Shown: positions 1-12,146 of the stretch, piece after piece
Position numbering within the stretch: position 1 is the stretch's first letter
How the letters are laid out: each line of letters opens with the position of its first letter
DNA from: Euleptes europaea
Lineage: Eukaryota > Chordata > Lepidosauria > Squamata > Sphaerodactylidae
Direction of reading: 5' to 3'
Assembly (NCBI RefSeq): GCF_029931775.1
Contig: NC_079332.1
Location: forward strand, 5,331,970 to 5,395,969
DNA length: 64,000 bases
Notes under the pieces: model-generated
The model's input: only the letters and a program-made list of their open reading frames with translations
Told to the model about the DNA's origin: nothing
The model's database searches: none
Made by a program: the position numbers and the translations under genes

Positions 1-227
1 TTGAGTCATTCACTCATGCCCTCTTGGAACGCCGCTTTTACGAGGAACTCCGATCACGTTATATCTCTCCTCTTTTAGCGTATAAATCCAATGCCTCTGT
101 GTCTGACATAATGCCTTTCTTATTAAGCGACAGGGATCCCAAGGCTACGTTGTCAGTGGCAAGATTTATCTCAGTCCTTATATCCCTCAAACGCGGACGC
201 CCCCAACTTGGTTTCTCAGAAGTCTAA
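1..227 (+). mobile_element. LINE ORF2 C-terminal fragment (family not assigned)
   Basis: The + frame reads ESFTHALLERRFYEELRSRY, then about 45 more residues including FLLSDRDPKATLSVARFI, up to the stop near 227. The pattern (a degenerate Cys/His knuckle, then LLSD.DP and a hydrophobic helix) is typical of the end of a reverse-transcriptase LINE ORF2. The fragment near 23.1-23.3 kb has the same pattern. The element is cut by the window edge. Confidence 0.45.
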
Positions 228-441
228 GGAAGGGTCGGCTGCCCCAAACAGTCCCCATGGGGCTGGGGCCAGTCGAAGCCCCTGAACCCAAGCAGCGTCT
301 CGGACCCTCCCTCCCGGGAGCCAGGATCAGCTTTTGGGTTGGGGGGGGGGGGAAGAGACACTGTTCCCAAAAGAAGTGGTCTGTGTGTTCCCTGTGCATT
401 AAGTCCAGAGCTTAATTATTTTTTTTAAGGAAGAAGAAAAA
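228..441. other. No recognised feature
   Basis: Unique-looking sequence with a poly-G run near 341; nothing assignable. Confidence 0.4.
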
Positions 442-737
442 GGTTGGGTTTTATATGCCAACTTTCTCTACCACTTAAGGGAGAATCAAACAGGCTTACA
501 ATAGCCTTCCCTTCTCCTCCACGCAACGGACACCCTGTGAGGTAGGTGGGGCTGAGAGAGCTGTGACTGGCCCAAGGCCACCCAGCTGGCTTCGTGTGTA
601 GGAGCCGGGAAACAAATCCAGTTCACCAGATTAGCCCCCGCTGCTCATGTGGAGGGGTGGGGAATCAAACTCGGCTCTCCAGATCAGAGTCTACCGCTCC
701 AAACCACCGCTCTTCACCACGACACCGTGCTGCCTCT
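442..737 (-). mobile_element. tRNA-derived SINE (MIR/CORE-like layout)
   Basis: On the minus strand this reads as a tRNA-like head (CACGGTG, GTGGT.AAGAGCGGTGG), then a core with the 'gtgaccttgggc' and 'cacagggtgtc.gttg' motifs, then a tail ending in 'agaaagttggcatataaaa'. The same family recurs at 17309, 22035, 26843, 29729, 41521 and 42137. Confidence 0.7.
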
Positions 738-1879
<1,142 letters not shown>

Positions 1880-2660
1880 AACATCTCCGCAGTTCCATCT
1901 GAAGCCAGCCTGGGCAGAGGACGGGGGTGGCGGTGGCGGTGGTCGGGGGTCAGCCGCTCGGCGGAGGCGCCTGGCCTCAACCCAGCCTGTGGGTCAGGCG
2001 AGGGGCTGGGGAGCTGCGAGCCTCGGGGGGCTTCCCGGCAGCCCCCCGAGCCGCTCCTGCCCGGTCTCCGGAGGCAGGCATGGGGAAGGGGGAGCCACAG
2101 CTGGACCCAGATGCGTCCCGGGTCCAGATGCGCCGCCTGGCTCTAGCCGGGTGGGCGTCCCGGATCCAGATGTGCTACCTGGCTTTAGCCGGGCAGGCGT
2201 CCCCGATCCAGATGCGCCACCTGGCTCCAGCTGGGTGGGTGTCCCGGATCCAGATGTGCCACCTGGCTCTAGCTGGGTAGGTGCTTGGCGGGCGAAGGCT
2301 GGGCGGTGGGGAGTTCGAGGCACGTTTGGCTCCCTGGGAAAGGAAAGGAGGGAGGGAGAAATGCCGCTTGCAAAATGCAAGTCGAGGGAGGGGGGGAGAG
2401 GAGGGAGGGGGGACCGAGAGGCAGCGTCAGGCTGTGTCGTGATGGAGGAGGTCGAGCCGGCTGGGCAGGTCCCCGAGTGGCCCCCCAAAAGACCCTGGTC
2501 CCAGCGCCGGGTTGAGCCAACGGGCAGCCCGGGCGAGAGCTCGGCTATAAATACCCTCCTCTCCCGGCGGGGATCAAGTGGCAGCGGATTTGAATTTGGA
2601 AATGGCATTAAAGCATCTTGGAAGAGAGGAGGGGGGGGGAGGGGGCGGGCCAGGTGCCCT
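1880..2660 (+). promoter_or_regulatory. GC-rich block with TATA box (candidate promoter)
   Basis: GC-rich segment with CpGs, a 42-bp minisatellite and TATAAATA at 2546-2553 followed by pyrimidine-rich sequence. It could be a CpG-island promoter of an unseen gene or only a GC-rich minisatellite region. No convincing coding exon follows; a CR1 tail begins near 2690. Confidence 0.3.
2124..2291. repeat. 42-bp minisatellite, four units
   Basis: Units start at 2124, 2166, 2208 and 2250, each beginning ccagatg. The 14-codon period keeps frames open on both strands, which explains the long proline-rich open frames here. Confidence 0.9.
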
Positions 2661-2689
2661 CCCCCCCAGGGACAACCCCCTCACAAAGA

Positions 2690-3178
2690 TGGGGAGGGGT
2701 CTGGAGACCAAGTCCTATGAGGAAAGGCTGAAGGAGCTGGGTGTGTTTAGCCTGGAGAGGGGAGAGGATCACCATCTTCAAGGGACTTGAAGGGCTGCCA
2801 CATGGAGGAGGGGGCCGAGTTGTTTTCTGTGGCCCCAGAAGGTCGGACCAGAACCAACATTAAAACCAAAAGAGTTTCCCTCTAGACGTTAGGAAGAATT
2901 TTCTAACCGAGCGGTTCCTCGGTGGAACAGGCTTCCTCGGGAGGTGGCAAGGGCTCCTTCCCTGGAGGTTTTTAAGCAGAGGCTAGATGGCCACCTGTCA
3001 GCAATGCCGATTCTGTGACCTTAGGCGGATGATGAGAGGGAGGGCACCTTGGCCATCTTCTGGGCATGGAGTAGGGGTCGCTGGGGGTGTGTGGGGGAGG
3101 TAGTTGTGAAATTCCTGCATCGTGCAGGGGGTTGGACTAGAAGACCTTGGTGGTCCCTTCCTATGATTCTATGATTCC
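2690..3178 (+). mobile_element. CR1 LINE 3' end
   Basis: Contains the conserved CR1 3' block (caagtcctatgaggaaagg ... ggttggactag ... tatgattctatgatt). 5'-truncated, as is usual for CR1. Confidence 0.9.
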
Positions 3179-3717
3179 TAGCCTGGGTCTTATGCACCCT
3201 TTGCACTGGCAGTTAACCCGTTTTCACTCACGGGTAAGCCTCCCCTAGGTGCAGAGGGCTCACGGCTAAGCAAGACCATGCGTGGGATTAGAGTGACCTG
3301 GTGCCCTGATGCTGACCACTTTTTGCACGGGAGTCCCGCTTTCCGGCCAAAGGAGCTTGCTTGGAAATCAATGTTTATTTAAAGAGAATTCGGTGACTCT
3401 CATGGTCGACTGCCCGTTATGCCTGGGATCCCTGAGCAGATATCCCCGACCTGTTCTTCAACCAGTTGGTTTAGTTGTGTTATTTATAGTCCACCTTTCC
3501 CACTGGGACTCAAGAGTGGATTACCCAGGGTAATAAGTCAAATACAGTCGACTGGATGGGGACATCCAGTAAACAATGCCAACAGGATTTGACTTGGTCG
3601 AAATCTGGAACTGGACAGTGACCAGAAGCAGTGGTGAAGCAAAGCATAAGTATTAACACGACACGTTAAAAAATGCAAAAAAACCACACCCCACAACATA
3701 GTAGGAACCTACTTACA
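3179..3717 (-). mobile_element. Possible L2/CR1-like 3' fragment in mostly unique sequence
   Basis: About 3466-3570 reads as the reverse complement of a LINE or SINE 3' end (tttatagtccacctttcccactgggactcaag in pieces). The rest is unassigned. Confidence 0.3.
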
Positions 3718-4003
3718 TAGTATCATAGAGTTGGAAGGGACCACTAGTGTCATCTAGTCCAACCCCCTGCAGAATGCCGGAAATTCAAAACTACCTCCCC
3801 CCCCACACCCCCAGTGACCCCCTACTCCATGCCCAGAAGATGGCCAAGGTGCCCTCCCTCTCATCATCTGCCTAAGGTCACAGAATCAGCATTGCTGACA
3901 GATGGCCATCTAGCCTCTTCTTAAAAACCTCCAGGGGAGGAGAGCTCACCACCTCCCGAGGAAGCCTGTTCCACTGAGGAAACACTCCGTTGAAAAGTTA
4001 AGC
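3718..4003 (-). mobile_element. CR1 LINE 3' end
   Basis: Starts with atcatagagttggaaggg, the CR1 3' terminus reversed, and runs to 'gttccactgaggaaacactc'. Confidence 0.88.
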
Positions 4004-4482
4004 AACAGATAGTACAAGCGATGGCCAGTGGTACAGTCCACAGTCCCCAACCTCTTACCCATGCTTCTTTCTAAATCATTTGTTGCCGTAGAGCTCTATT
4101 TTCTGCGTTAAAAAAAATCCCTCTTAAATAATTCACTTTTGCATCGTTTGCAGAAAGTCAAAAGGGTGGGACTTCTGGCGAGGGTATGGATTACCGATTC
4201 CCTCGCCACCTGAGTGCCGCGGCCCTATCGGAGAACCCTCCTGGATGCTATTCTGGTTTAAATGTTTTGTAGCCCTCCTTGAGCCTCAGCGAGAAAGACA
4301 GACTGTAAACAAATGAACAAACCCGAACTATAGGCCAGGATACCTGAGTCTAGATCCCAACTGTAACACGTACTGTAGCTCCTACTGAAGAAAGGATTTT
4401 GCTAGTTGGATATTTCACTAGCGGTGTAATTCTATGCAGTTGACTCCAGTGTAAGCCCACTGAAACGAATGGGTTACATATG
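4004..4482 (-). mobile_element. Degenerate L2/CR1-type LINE remnants
   Basis: About 4110-4200 resembles the ORF2 C-terminal region better seen at 7482-7700. About 4245-4310 resembles a LINE 3' end ('gtagccctccttgagcctc'). Both are very decayed. Confidence 0.3.
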
Positions 4483-4690
4483 GTCACATGAAGCTGCCTT
4501 ATACTGAATCAGACCCTCGGTCCATCAAAGTCAGTATTGTCTACTCAGACCAGCAACGGCTCTCCAGGGTCTCAGGCAGAGGTCATTCACATCACCTACT
4601 TGACTAGTCCCTTTAACTGGAGATGCCGAGGATTGAACCTGGGACCTTCTGCATGCCAAGCAGATGCTCTACCACTGAGCCACGGCCCCA
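4483..4690 (-). mobile_element. tRNA-Ala-headed SINE
   Basis: Reverse complement of a SINE with a tRNA-Ala-like head (gtggctcagtggtagagc A box, ggttcaatcc B box) and a 3' end 'ataaggcagcttcatgtg'. The head matches tRNA-Ala better than other tRNAs. Confidence 0.85.
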
Positions 4691-5600
4691 CAGGTTTAGA
4701 CTGCAGTAACTCTTTCGGATTGCACTATCAATTTACCACGCTGGACAACAATTGAGCAACAATCTCCCAATAAAATGCTTTTAAAAAACCCCGACACTCA
4801 CTACGGCAGAACAAATGGCTTATGCCAGCCCTGTTGAATGGCCAGGGAGACGAAACCATCTTGAAGTGCCCTTTGGAAAATATGAAAACTGAAGCTACAG
4901 TAATCACATGCAAACCCTGCGAGATGAATTCCATTTTTTAAATTTGTTCTGCACTTTTTGAAACATTTAAGCTGGTTTGGGTGCATGTCGAACATTTTCA
5001 ACTGCACACTTAGAAGATAGGGTGATGTACTTAATGGGGCGTAGTCAGCTCGCAGTTACACTGCATCGGAGCCTTTATAGTCTTCATATCCTTGAAGCCA
5101 GCGGAGGGGTGCTGCCATATGCCAGCTTCCTCTGGAGGCTGGCATGCCTGCCAACGAGACATCAACTCTGCCAGTTCTTTAGCTGATCAGATTACGGCCA
5201 GGGATGTGGGTGGAAGGAGGAAGCAGCGACTGTCACGCACAGCCAGAGAACAGTTGCTCCGAATTCTCATCACAACAATTACCTCTTCTAGGAAGCTGCG
5301 GAGTGATGGTCATATCAACCTGGCGCAACCCAAGACGGGATCTTGTGATCCTTTGGTCTTTTGTAGAAAGGCTGTGGTGGTGGAAAAGTGCCGTCATCGC
5401 AGCCAACTTAGGTTGGCTATCCAGATCAGGGCTCTTTTACCCTACCTCTTTTTTAAAAAACCTTCTAAACCTGTTTGACTAAACATTACAAAAACCTGCA
5501 GAGCCTATTTAACAGAAACAACAGCGGAAGGAGGGTTCCCACCCTGAACAACAACTCTTGCCCATTCCACTTTCAACAGTTTTAGTTTTTAAAAAAATTC
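4691..5600. other. No recognised feature
   Basis: Unique-looking intergenic stretch; no convincing exon, RNA gene or repeat family found. Confidence 0.4.
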
Positions 5601-5920
5601 TCCTTTGCTAGAGGAGCCCCGTGGCACAGAGTGGTAAGCTGTAGTACTGCAGTCCAAGCTCTGCTCAAGACCTGAGTTCGATCCCGACGGACGTCGGTTT
5701 CAGGTAGCCGGCTCAAGATTGACTCAGCCTTCCATCCTTCCGAGGTTGGTAAAATGAGGACCCAGCTTGCTGAGGGTAAAGGGAAGACGACTGGGGAAGG
5801 CACTGGCAAACCACCCCGTAAACAAAGTCTGCCTAGAAAACGTTGGGATGTGACGTCACCCCATGGGTCAGGAATGACTGGTGCTTGCACAGGGGACCTT
5901 TACCTTTTTTTTAGAGGGGC
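5601..5920 (+). mobile_element. Sauria-type tRNA-derived SINE
   Basis: tRNA-like head (ggagccccgtggcacagagtgg, gagttcgatcccgac B box), central 'tggtaaaatgaggacccagc' and a 3' end 'ggggacctttacctttttt'. Full-length layout. A 3' fragment of the same family lies near 30601. Confidence 0.75.
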
Positions 5921-6405
5921 AAAGAGCCCTGTGTTAGAATTTCTTAGGGGCACAAGTAATGCTTAACCTTTACAGACTAGCATTATTCTGCAGAAAAACG
6001 GGAGTTAAATCACTTCGTTCAGCACCCTCCACCCTTTTTCCTGTGCTATAATTTAAATCATAGCAAATCCAACCCCCAAAACATGTAATGGTAAACCAAT
6101 AACTATATATAATCACCAGGTTGTATTCACAGAGCAATGTAGCAAGACAGCCAACATGGATAATAATGTGTATTAAACAAAGACAAAAATACAGAACCAT
6201 GGAAATACACAATAATATTTCAGTACTGGCAGGGCCCTGGGGTTAAGGGTCACCTCGCCACTGGGATAGCCCATCTTCAACCAGCATTGCCAAACGCAAG
6301 GTGACACCCAAGAGATGCAGAAGTTTTTACTTTCCTTGTTCAACTCCCTTAACCACAACCGATTTCAGAGGGGCACAGTCGCTCTTCAACCTGGCCAGCT
6401 TCTCA
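5921..6405. other. No recognised feature
   Basis: AT-moderate unique sequence; nothing assignable. Confidence 0.4.
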
Positions 6406-6407
6406 TT

Positions 6408-6616
6408 CATCACTAGGGATGCCAGCTCTGGGTTGGGAAATACCTGGAGATTTTGGGGGCAGAGCCTGAGGAGGGCAGGGTTCAGGGAGGGACTTCAGAG
6501 CCATACAGTCCAATGGCCAAAGCTGCTATTTTCTCCAGGGGAACTGATCTCTGTCACCTGGAGGTCAGTTGTAATAGCGGGAGATCTCCAGCTACCACCT
6601 GGAGGTTGGCAGCCCT
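6408..6616. mobile_element. AGGGTTGCCA-ended MITE (hAT-like)
   Basis: Copy of a short family with ends tagggttgcca/tggcaaccct. The internal 'ggagatctcc', 'gaactgatctctgtc' and 'catacagtccaatgg' motifs are shared by about 20 copies here. The flanks share TTCATC, consistent with a worn 8-bp duplication. Confidence 0.8.
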
Positions 6617-6707
6617 GTTCATCCCCTCTGCCTGCTTCTACCCAGGCTTTCCTGGCATGGGTCCCATCTGCAGAGTTCAGGCAGGAGGTTGGCCAGGAAT
6701 GTAATTT

Positions 6708-6767
6708 CTCCGGCCTCACACCCAAATCTCCAGGTCTTACACAAGCTGGAGTTGGCAACCCTAGGGG
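6708..6767. mobile_element. MITE 3' fragment
   Basis: Terminal part of the same MITE (caaatctccagg ... gttggcaaccctagg). Confidence 0.6.
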
Positions 6768-7366
6768 CAGCATGCTTAGAGCACAGCCTGTAGGCAATGT
6801 CCACTCTATACACAGACACACACACACACACCTCTCATACACACCCCGCCGCTGCTTTTCTCTGCCAACTAGCCCTTATGTAAGTGTACATGGACGCATG
6901 TACTCATTCCCAAAGCACTAGAGGTTTGGTATTTTTCTTCTCTCTCTCCTTTCCACTTCAGTACCCGCCGAATGGAAGAGTGAAAGGGAAAGAGCTCCGA
7001 GCATCAATCTTAGCAAGGCTTCCTCTTTGCTGGACCCATCCCCATCTGGGCATGAGACTTCTCTTCCCCGCACATATGCACACTGTGCGCTTTGCTTCTC
7101 GCCGCTTTCCCGGCTGCCCGGGAAGGCGCGCTCTAGCCTGGAAACCCAGCACAAAACAGAGCGGGCTGAAGCTGAGAGCATGGGAGGTGGAAGAAAGGCA
7201 GGTGGAAGGCAGTTCCCTTTCATTCCGCAAAAGAGGTCAGCTTTTTCGGCTCAGTCGCCAACGCACTCTCTCCCGGGCAAGGGGGACACAGCCCGATGGT
7301 GAACCTCTCATAGGAAGAAGGGATTATTATCACAAACCATTCAGTGTGTAATAAATCCATCCATCG
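6768..7366. other. No recognised feature
   Basis: Includes a short (CA)n near 6819; otherwise unique. The long open frames carry no recognisable domain. Confidence 0.4.
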
Positions 7367-7398
7367 TCTATCTACCTACCTACCTGATGCCTGGTTTC

Positions 7399-7463
<65 letters not shown>

Positions 7464-7487
7464 CCTACCTACCTACCTACCTACCTA
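7367..7487. repeat. (CTAT)n/(CTAC)n microsatellite
   Basis: A tetranucleotide array of CTAT with flanking CTAC runs. Confidence 0.95.
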
Positions 7488-7700
7488 TTGATTGCCTCTT
7501 GAATAATTCAGTTTTGCATAGTCTGCGGAAAGCCAGGAGAGTGGGAGCCTGTCTGACCACCCCAGGCAGACCATTCCACAAGGTGGGGGCCACCACAGAG
7601 AAGGCACGCGTACGGGCAATTGTTGATTTTGCCCATTTGCAGGTCAGCACCTGCAGAAAACCCTGCCCTGATACCAGATGGTAGTGGTTGGTCTGGAGTA
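7482..7700 (-). mobile_element. L2/CR1-clade LINE ORF2 C-terminus
   Basis: The minus strand encodes ARTRAFSVVAPTLWNGLP, then APTLLAFRRLCKTELF, the classic end of L2/CR1 reverse-transcriptase ORFs. The adjacent tetranucleotide array marks its 3' side. Confidence 0.7.
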
Positions 7701-7708
7701 TATACAAG

Positions 7709-7918
7709 TAGGGTTGCCACCTCTGGACTGGAAACTTCCTGGAGATTTGGGGGGTGGATTCTTGGGGAGGGCACGGTTTAGGGAAGGGGGTCCTCAGTGG
7801 GGTATAATGCCATAGAGTCCATTTTCGAAAGCAGCCGTTTTCTCCAGAAGGGCTGATCCCTGTCGTCTGGAAATCGGTTGCAATTCCAGATCTCCAGGCC
7901 CCAGCTGGAGGTTGGAGG
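7709..7918. mobile_element. AGGGTTGCCA-ended MITE
   Basis: Starts tagggttgcca; carries the family's central ccatagagtcc and gagatcag motifs. The right terminus has decayed after 'ggaggttgg'. Confidence 0.75.
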
Positions 7919-8597
7919 AGACTTACATGCAACTGCATTTCGCAGTTGTTGACCCTCTTCTCCTCTCTCCCGTCTGCTCTTCCAGCGTCCAGGTTTTTAG
8001 GGCTCCGGGGGCACCAAGCCCCCCCCATCTCTTCTCTACACTGCACTGTAAGGTGCAGAGTAAAGGGAGGCCTTAGTACAAAATAATCATTGAGCGTAAA
8101 GTGTTTTGTTTTTTTAATGCCCGCAAGACTGTTGTTCCCCTCGCACTGGATGCTCAATCCCATGTCGGTTTTGTGGCCCGGCCCACTGCCAAGAGCTCAG
8201 CGCTGCCTTAAGACTCTCAAATTGATTTGACTCTGGACATTAGCAGGGTGATTAACGGTGCAATCCTACACAGAGTCACTCCAGCCTAAGCCTGTTGAAA
8301 CGAGTGAGCTTAGACGGGAGTCAGTCTCCTTAGGTTTGTCCGGCATGGCCTGGATTCCAGGCACCTGCCGGGTTGACCCGGCCTCACTCCTTGGCGCTGG
8401 AATTCGTTGGCGTGTGCGTCTCCACGTTTTGATCGGCAAGAGGTTACGGGAACCTTGGCTGCAAACCGCCAGGCAGTGTTGCCAAGGGACTCGGGTTTCT
8501 GCTTCTCGAGCCACTGCCAGTTTTCTTGAATTCTCAGGCGGGTCTCGAGGAATGACTGTTCTGTTTCAGCACCAGAGAAAGGCCATTTTTGCATGGT
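7919..8597. other. No recognised feature
   Basis: Unique-looking sequence upstream of the 5S-derived SINE. Confidence 0.4.
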
Positions 8598-8610
8598 AAT
8601 TAGCAGCATG

Positions 8611-8838
8611 CCCTGACCTGGATGGCCCAGGCTAGCCTGATCTCGTCAGATCTCAGAAGCTAAGCAGGGTCAGCCCTGGTTAGTATTTGGATGGGAGACC
8701 ACCAAGGAATACCAGGGTTGCTGTGCAGAGGAAGGCATTGGCAAACCACCTCTGTTAGTCTCTTGCCATGAAAACCCCGAAAGGGGTCGCCATAAGTCGG
8801 TTGCGACTTGACGGCACTTTACACACACACACACACAC
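8611..8838 (+). mobile_element. 5S rRNA-derived SINE with BovB-type tail (5S-Sauria type)
   Basis: Positions about 8611-8725 match 5S rRNA: gatctcgtcagatctcagaa, agctaagcagggtc, ggttagtatttggatgggag. The 3' part is the BovB tail (gtcgccataagtcggttgcg, acttgacggcac) ending in (CA)n. It is flanked by a perfect 13-bp duplication, AATTAGCAGCATG, at 8598-8610 and 8839-8851. The internal pol III promoter comes from the 5S part. It is mobilised by BovB in trans, by family knowledge. Confidence 0.9.
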
Positions 8839-8851
8839 AATTAGCAGCATG

Positions 8852-9555
8852 TTCCAGGCTGAATTGCCCCGTATATTTTTTCAAATTTTGCACGCTGAAC
8901 CATTCCGGAAGTGACTGCGAAGCCGGCGCAGACCTGCTTCGCATTACTAAAGAGCCCATAAACCTTTGGTGTTTGCCGCAAGAATCCCCCTCAAGGAACA
9001 ATGCAAAACAACAGAGGGGCATTAGCTATGCACATAGATCAGGCTAGCTCTGGGTTGGGTAACTACCTGGAGAAATTTGGCTATGCAAACAGGAACAAAG
9101 GAGCAGGCGAGTGGGGGGTGGAATTTCTCCTTTTGCGTCGGGACCGTGAATAGGCATTTTTACAGTCGCATTTAAAAAAAGAGCTTTGAGCGAGCATCAA
9201 AATTGACCATGAAAAAATGGCAAAAGAGACAGAGCAAAAAAAACCCATAACCCTGCTGGTCTTTTCCCTCCACCCTTCCTCCTTTGACCACACCCATTTA
9301 CCGTTCTTTCAACCACTGGCCAATTTATTGCATATATTTTCACACCAACTCTGAAATGACAAGTGATGGCAGAATCAGCAGTAGTGTGGCTCGGGGGTAC
9401 AGCACCTGCTTGGCGTGCAGAAAGCCCCAGGTCTCCCCAAGCGCTGTCCGACACTCTAACCACTACACTGTGCTGTCTTGCTACTTTCTCCCATACAAGT
9501 GAACGCCATTTCCTCCAATCCTGCCCTCCCAGTGAGAGCGTCACCTTCCCTCCTC
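8852..9555. other. Mostly unassigned, with MITE and SINE scraps
   Basis: About 9038-9080 resembles a MITE end. About 9388-9475 holds pieces of tRNA-like SINE heads in both orientations. The rest is unassigned. Confidence 0.4.
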
Positions 9556-9844
9556 AGCTTGCCAACTCTACCCTGGGAAACCCCTGGAGACTTGGGGTTA
9601 GGGGTTCTGGAGGGGGGATTTTGGGAAGGGGGTTTCCCCTAGAATTAGGATTGGCAACCTCCAGGTTGGGCATGTAGCTCTCCAGACAACAGAGATCAGT
9701 TCCCCTAGAGAAAGTGGCTGCTTCAAAGGGGGGACTCTACAATATTGTGCCCTGGGGAGGTCCCTCCCCTCCCCGAACCCTGCCCTCCCCAGGTTCCACC
9801 CCAAATTTCTCCAGGTAGTTCCCAACCCAGAGCTGGCAACCCTA
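9556..9844. mobile_element. MITE copies, one inside or beside another
   Basis: A worn piece at about 9556-9640 is followed by a fuller copy at 9645-9844, ending gctggcaacccta. Confidence 0.75.
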
Positions 9845-9884
9845 CCTGCAAGGAAGTCCAAGGTTTTACATTCCCCCGTCTTTG

Positions 9885-10100
9885 GGAAATCCAGGTTCGA
9901 ATCCCTGCTTGCGCCATGGAAGCTTGCTAGGCGACCTTGGGCCAATCTCACACGCTCAGCCTCACCTGCCTCACAGGGTTGTTGTGAGGATTAAAAATAT
10001 GGAGAAGATAATTAAATTCAAGGTTGCTAAGTAGAGGCAGGCAACCCTATGAGGTCACCATAAATTGGCTGTGATTTGACAGCAGAAGAGAGAGACAGAC
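9885..10100 (+). mobile_element. tRNA-derived SINE with BovB-like tail
   Basis: ccaggttcgaatccctgctt (B box), 'cctcacagggttgttgtgag', then 'gaggtcaccataaattggct' and 'gatttgacagcag', a decayed BovB tail. Sauria-type layout. Confidence 0.6.
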
Positions 10101-10354
10101 AGAGGCATTGGGGGTTTTGCACAGTGCACCAGCATCCCAATCAGCCTTTTAACGCAGCGTACATCTCTGAGAGCTATTATGCACATAATGCGAGGGCAGG
10201 CTAATCAGTACTGCCTCCAACAAGGTGTGAGCGCGTGTAGGCTCAGCGGAGCTGCTGTGCTTTTATTAACCAGCAAAACGTCTGCGTTATGGTAATGGGA
10301 ACAAGGGCTTCTTGGGCACAAAGGGCAGCAGGAGATACGCGTTCCTCCCTGTAG
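10101..10354. other. No recognised feature
   Basis: Unique-looking. Confidence 0.35.
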
Positions 10355-10475
10355 GTTCCTAGCCAGTGAGGGCCTGCCCGCCATTTCCTCCGGGGAAACT
10401 GATCTCTGTCGCCCGGAAATCAATTGTAATTCCAGGAGATCTGCAGGCAACCCCAGGAGGCAACCCCAGCTGCAA
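10355..10475. mobile_element. MITE fragment
   Basis: ccatttcctccggggaaact ... ccaggagatct matches the middle of the MITE family. Confidence 0.55.
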
Positions 10476-10623
10476 TAGAAGCTGGCGTCAGGAGAAGGAC
10501 TGAGAGAGAAGATATATGATATTGGGGGGGGGGGGCTCTGTCTGACTGCCAAGCTCTCAGTTGCTATTATGTTCTTAATTCAGCGCCATCTATTATTTTA
10601 ATATTGCACTTTTAATTCATCAA

Positions 10624-11206
10624 CCAAAAGGGAGAGTGCAGCCAAGAAATCAGAAGGAGATTGAGGCTGGGAAGGGCGGCCATGAAGGAGCTAGAAAAGA
10701 TCCTTAAATGTAGGGATGTGCCACTGGCCACCAAGATCAAGTTAATTTATGCCATCGTGTTCCCTATTACTATGTATGGGTGTGAAAGCTGGACATTGAA
10801 GAAAGCTGATGGGAAGATAGTAGATTCCTTTGAAATGTGGCGTTGGAGGAGAGTGTTACGGATACCCTGGATGGCCAAAACATCAAATCAGTGGGTTATA
10901 GATCAAATCAAGTCTGAACTGACCCTAGAAGCTAAAATGACTCAACTGAGGCTGTCGTACTTTGGTCACATTATGAGAAGACAAGAGTCACTGGAAAAGA
11001 CCGTCATGCTAGGAAAAGTTGAGGGCAGCAGGAAAAGAGGAAGACCCAACAAGAGATGGATGGACTCAATAAGGGAAGCCACGGCCCTCAATTTGCAAGA
11101 TCTGAGCACGGCTGTCAAAGAGAGGACATTTTGGAGGACATTGATTCATAGGGTCGCCATGAGTCGGAAGCGACTTGACGGCACTTAACACACATACACA
11201 CATTAT
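10624..11206 (+). mobile_element. RTE/BovB LINE 3' end with open ORF2 C-terminus
   Basis: Open frame 10661-11188 (175 codons) encodes the end of BovB ORF2: PITMYGCESWTLKKADGKI, FEMWRWRRVLRIPWMAKTSN, FGHIMRRQESLEK and RVAMSRKRLDGT. The DNA ends in the diagnostic gagtcggaagcgacttgacg followed by a CA-rich tail. 5'-truncated, so it encodes no reverse-transcriptase core. It is not a host gene. It interrupts an older L2-like 3' end (10560-10623 and 11207-11290). Confidence 0.9.
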
Positions 11207-11290
11207 GTTTATATTTGTAATTTTATTGATGCCTGCCTTGAGCCTAGCTTTGGCTGGGTAGGGCGGGATAAAAATTTAAATAAATAAATT
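11207..11290 (+). mobile_element. L2/CR1-like 3' end
   Basis: 'gcctgccttgagcctagctt' then 'gtagggcgggataaaa' and (AAAT)n, a typical LINE-type 3' terminus. Similar ends occur at 29150-29275 and 42650-42795. Confidence 0.5.
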
Positions 11291-11955
11291 AACGTTAACT
11301 ATTCGAGGCTGTAGCCTGGCATAGTCCAGCTTTTCCCGCTGGTCACCTGGGAGCGCTCCTAGCCAAATGATGGGCGAGTTAGCATCCCTGCCTGCTTCCC
11401 TTGGCGGAGGCGACGGTTCGCACAAACAGTGGCTTGGCAGCGAAGGTGAGAGAAGGAGCGGAAATAGCAGGCAAGAGCCGTTTCGTTTCCAAAAAAGCCC
11501 AGCTCCTCTGGCGGAATGCCTCTGAGCATGTGCGACTCTTAAGTAGATGTTTCAGGCTGCCATCTAAAGAAGAGTTACTAGAAAAGCGGGACTAGGAATC
11601 TAGACCTATTCTGGGCCACGTGGCATCGCAAGATGAGGTAAAGGAAAGGGAAATTTCTGTCCCTTTCCGACCCTATCTCCCGGCTCTGGCATGGGGAGGA
11701 GGAGGGAGACAGTACAGGGATCCTGGAGATACCTGAAATAAACCCACCTGGACAAAAATAGCACCCTTCCTAAGGGCAAAAGACGAGATGAATGAAAAAT
11801 AAGCTGCTATTTTTAAACCCTGGATGTGGTTGTTATGGCAACGAGCGTCTCTCTCTCTCTCTCAAAGCAGACGGCAGAACAGGCCCGCCGAACCGTTGAG
11901 CCAAGCAGCAGATTGTCCTGGGGGATCTAGGGACAAAGGGAGAAGTGTTGCCCCC
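11291..11955. other. No recognised feature
   Basis: Unique-looking; no exon supported. Confidence 0.4.
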
Positions 11956-12146
11956 TGGGGTTGCCAACCTCTGCGCGGGGCCCTTGAGATCTCCTGGAAT
12001 CGCAACTGATCTCGACCTGAGAGATCAGTTCCCTTGGAGGAAATGGCAGCTTTGGAGGGTGGACTCTATGGAACCAAATCCCTGCTGCCCTCCCCGGGCT
12101 CCACCCCAAACATCCAGGCATTTACAACCCAAAGCTAGCAACCCTA
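11956..12146. mobile_element. AGGGTTGCCA-ended MITE
   Basis: ggggttgccaacctctg ... aaagctagcaaccct with the family core between. Confidence 0.8.

Noticed and set aside
10661-11188. 175-residue open frame as a host gene
   Set aside because: It is the BovB LINE ORF2 C-terminus with the diagnostic BovB 3' end.
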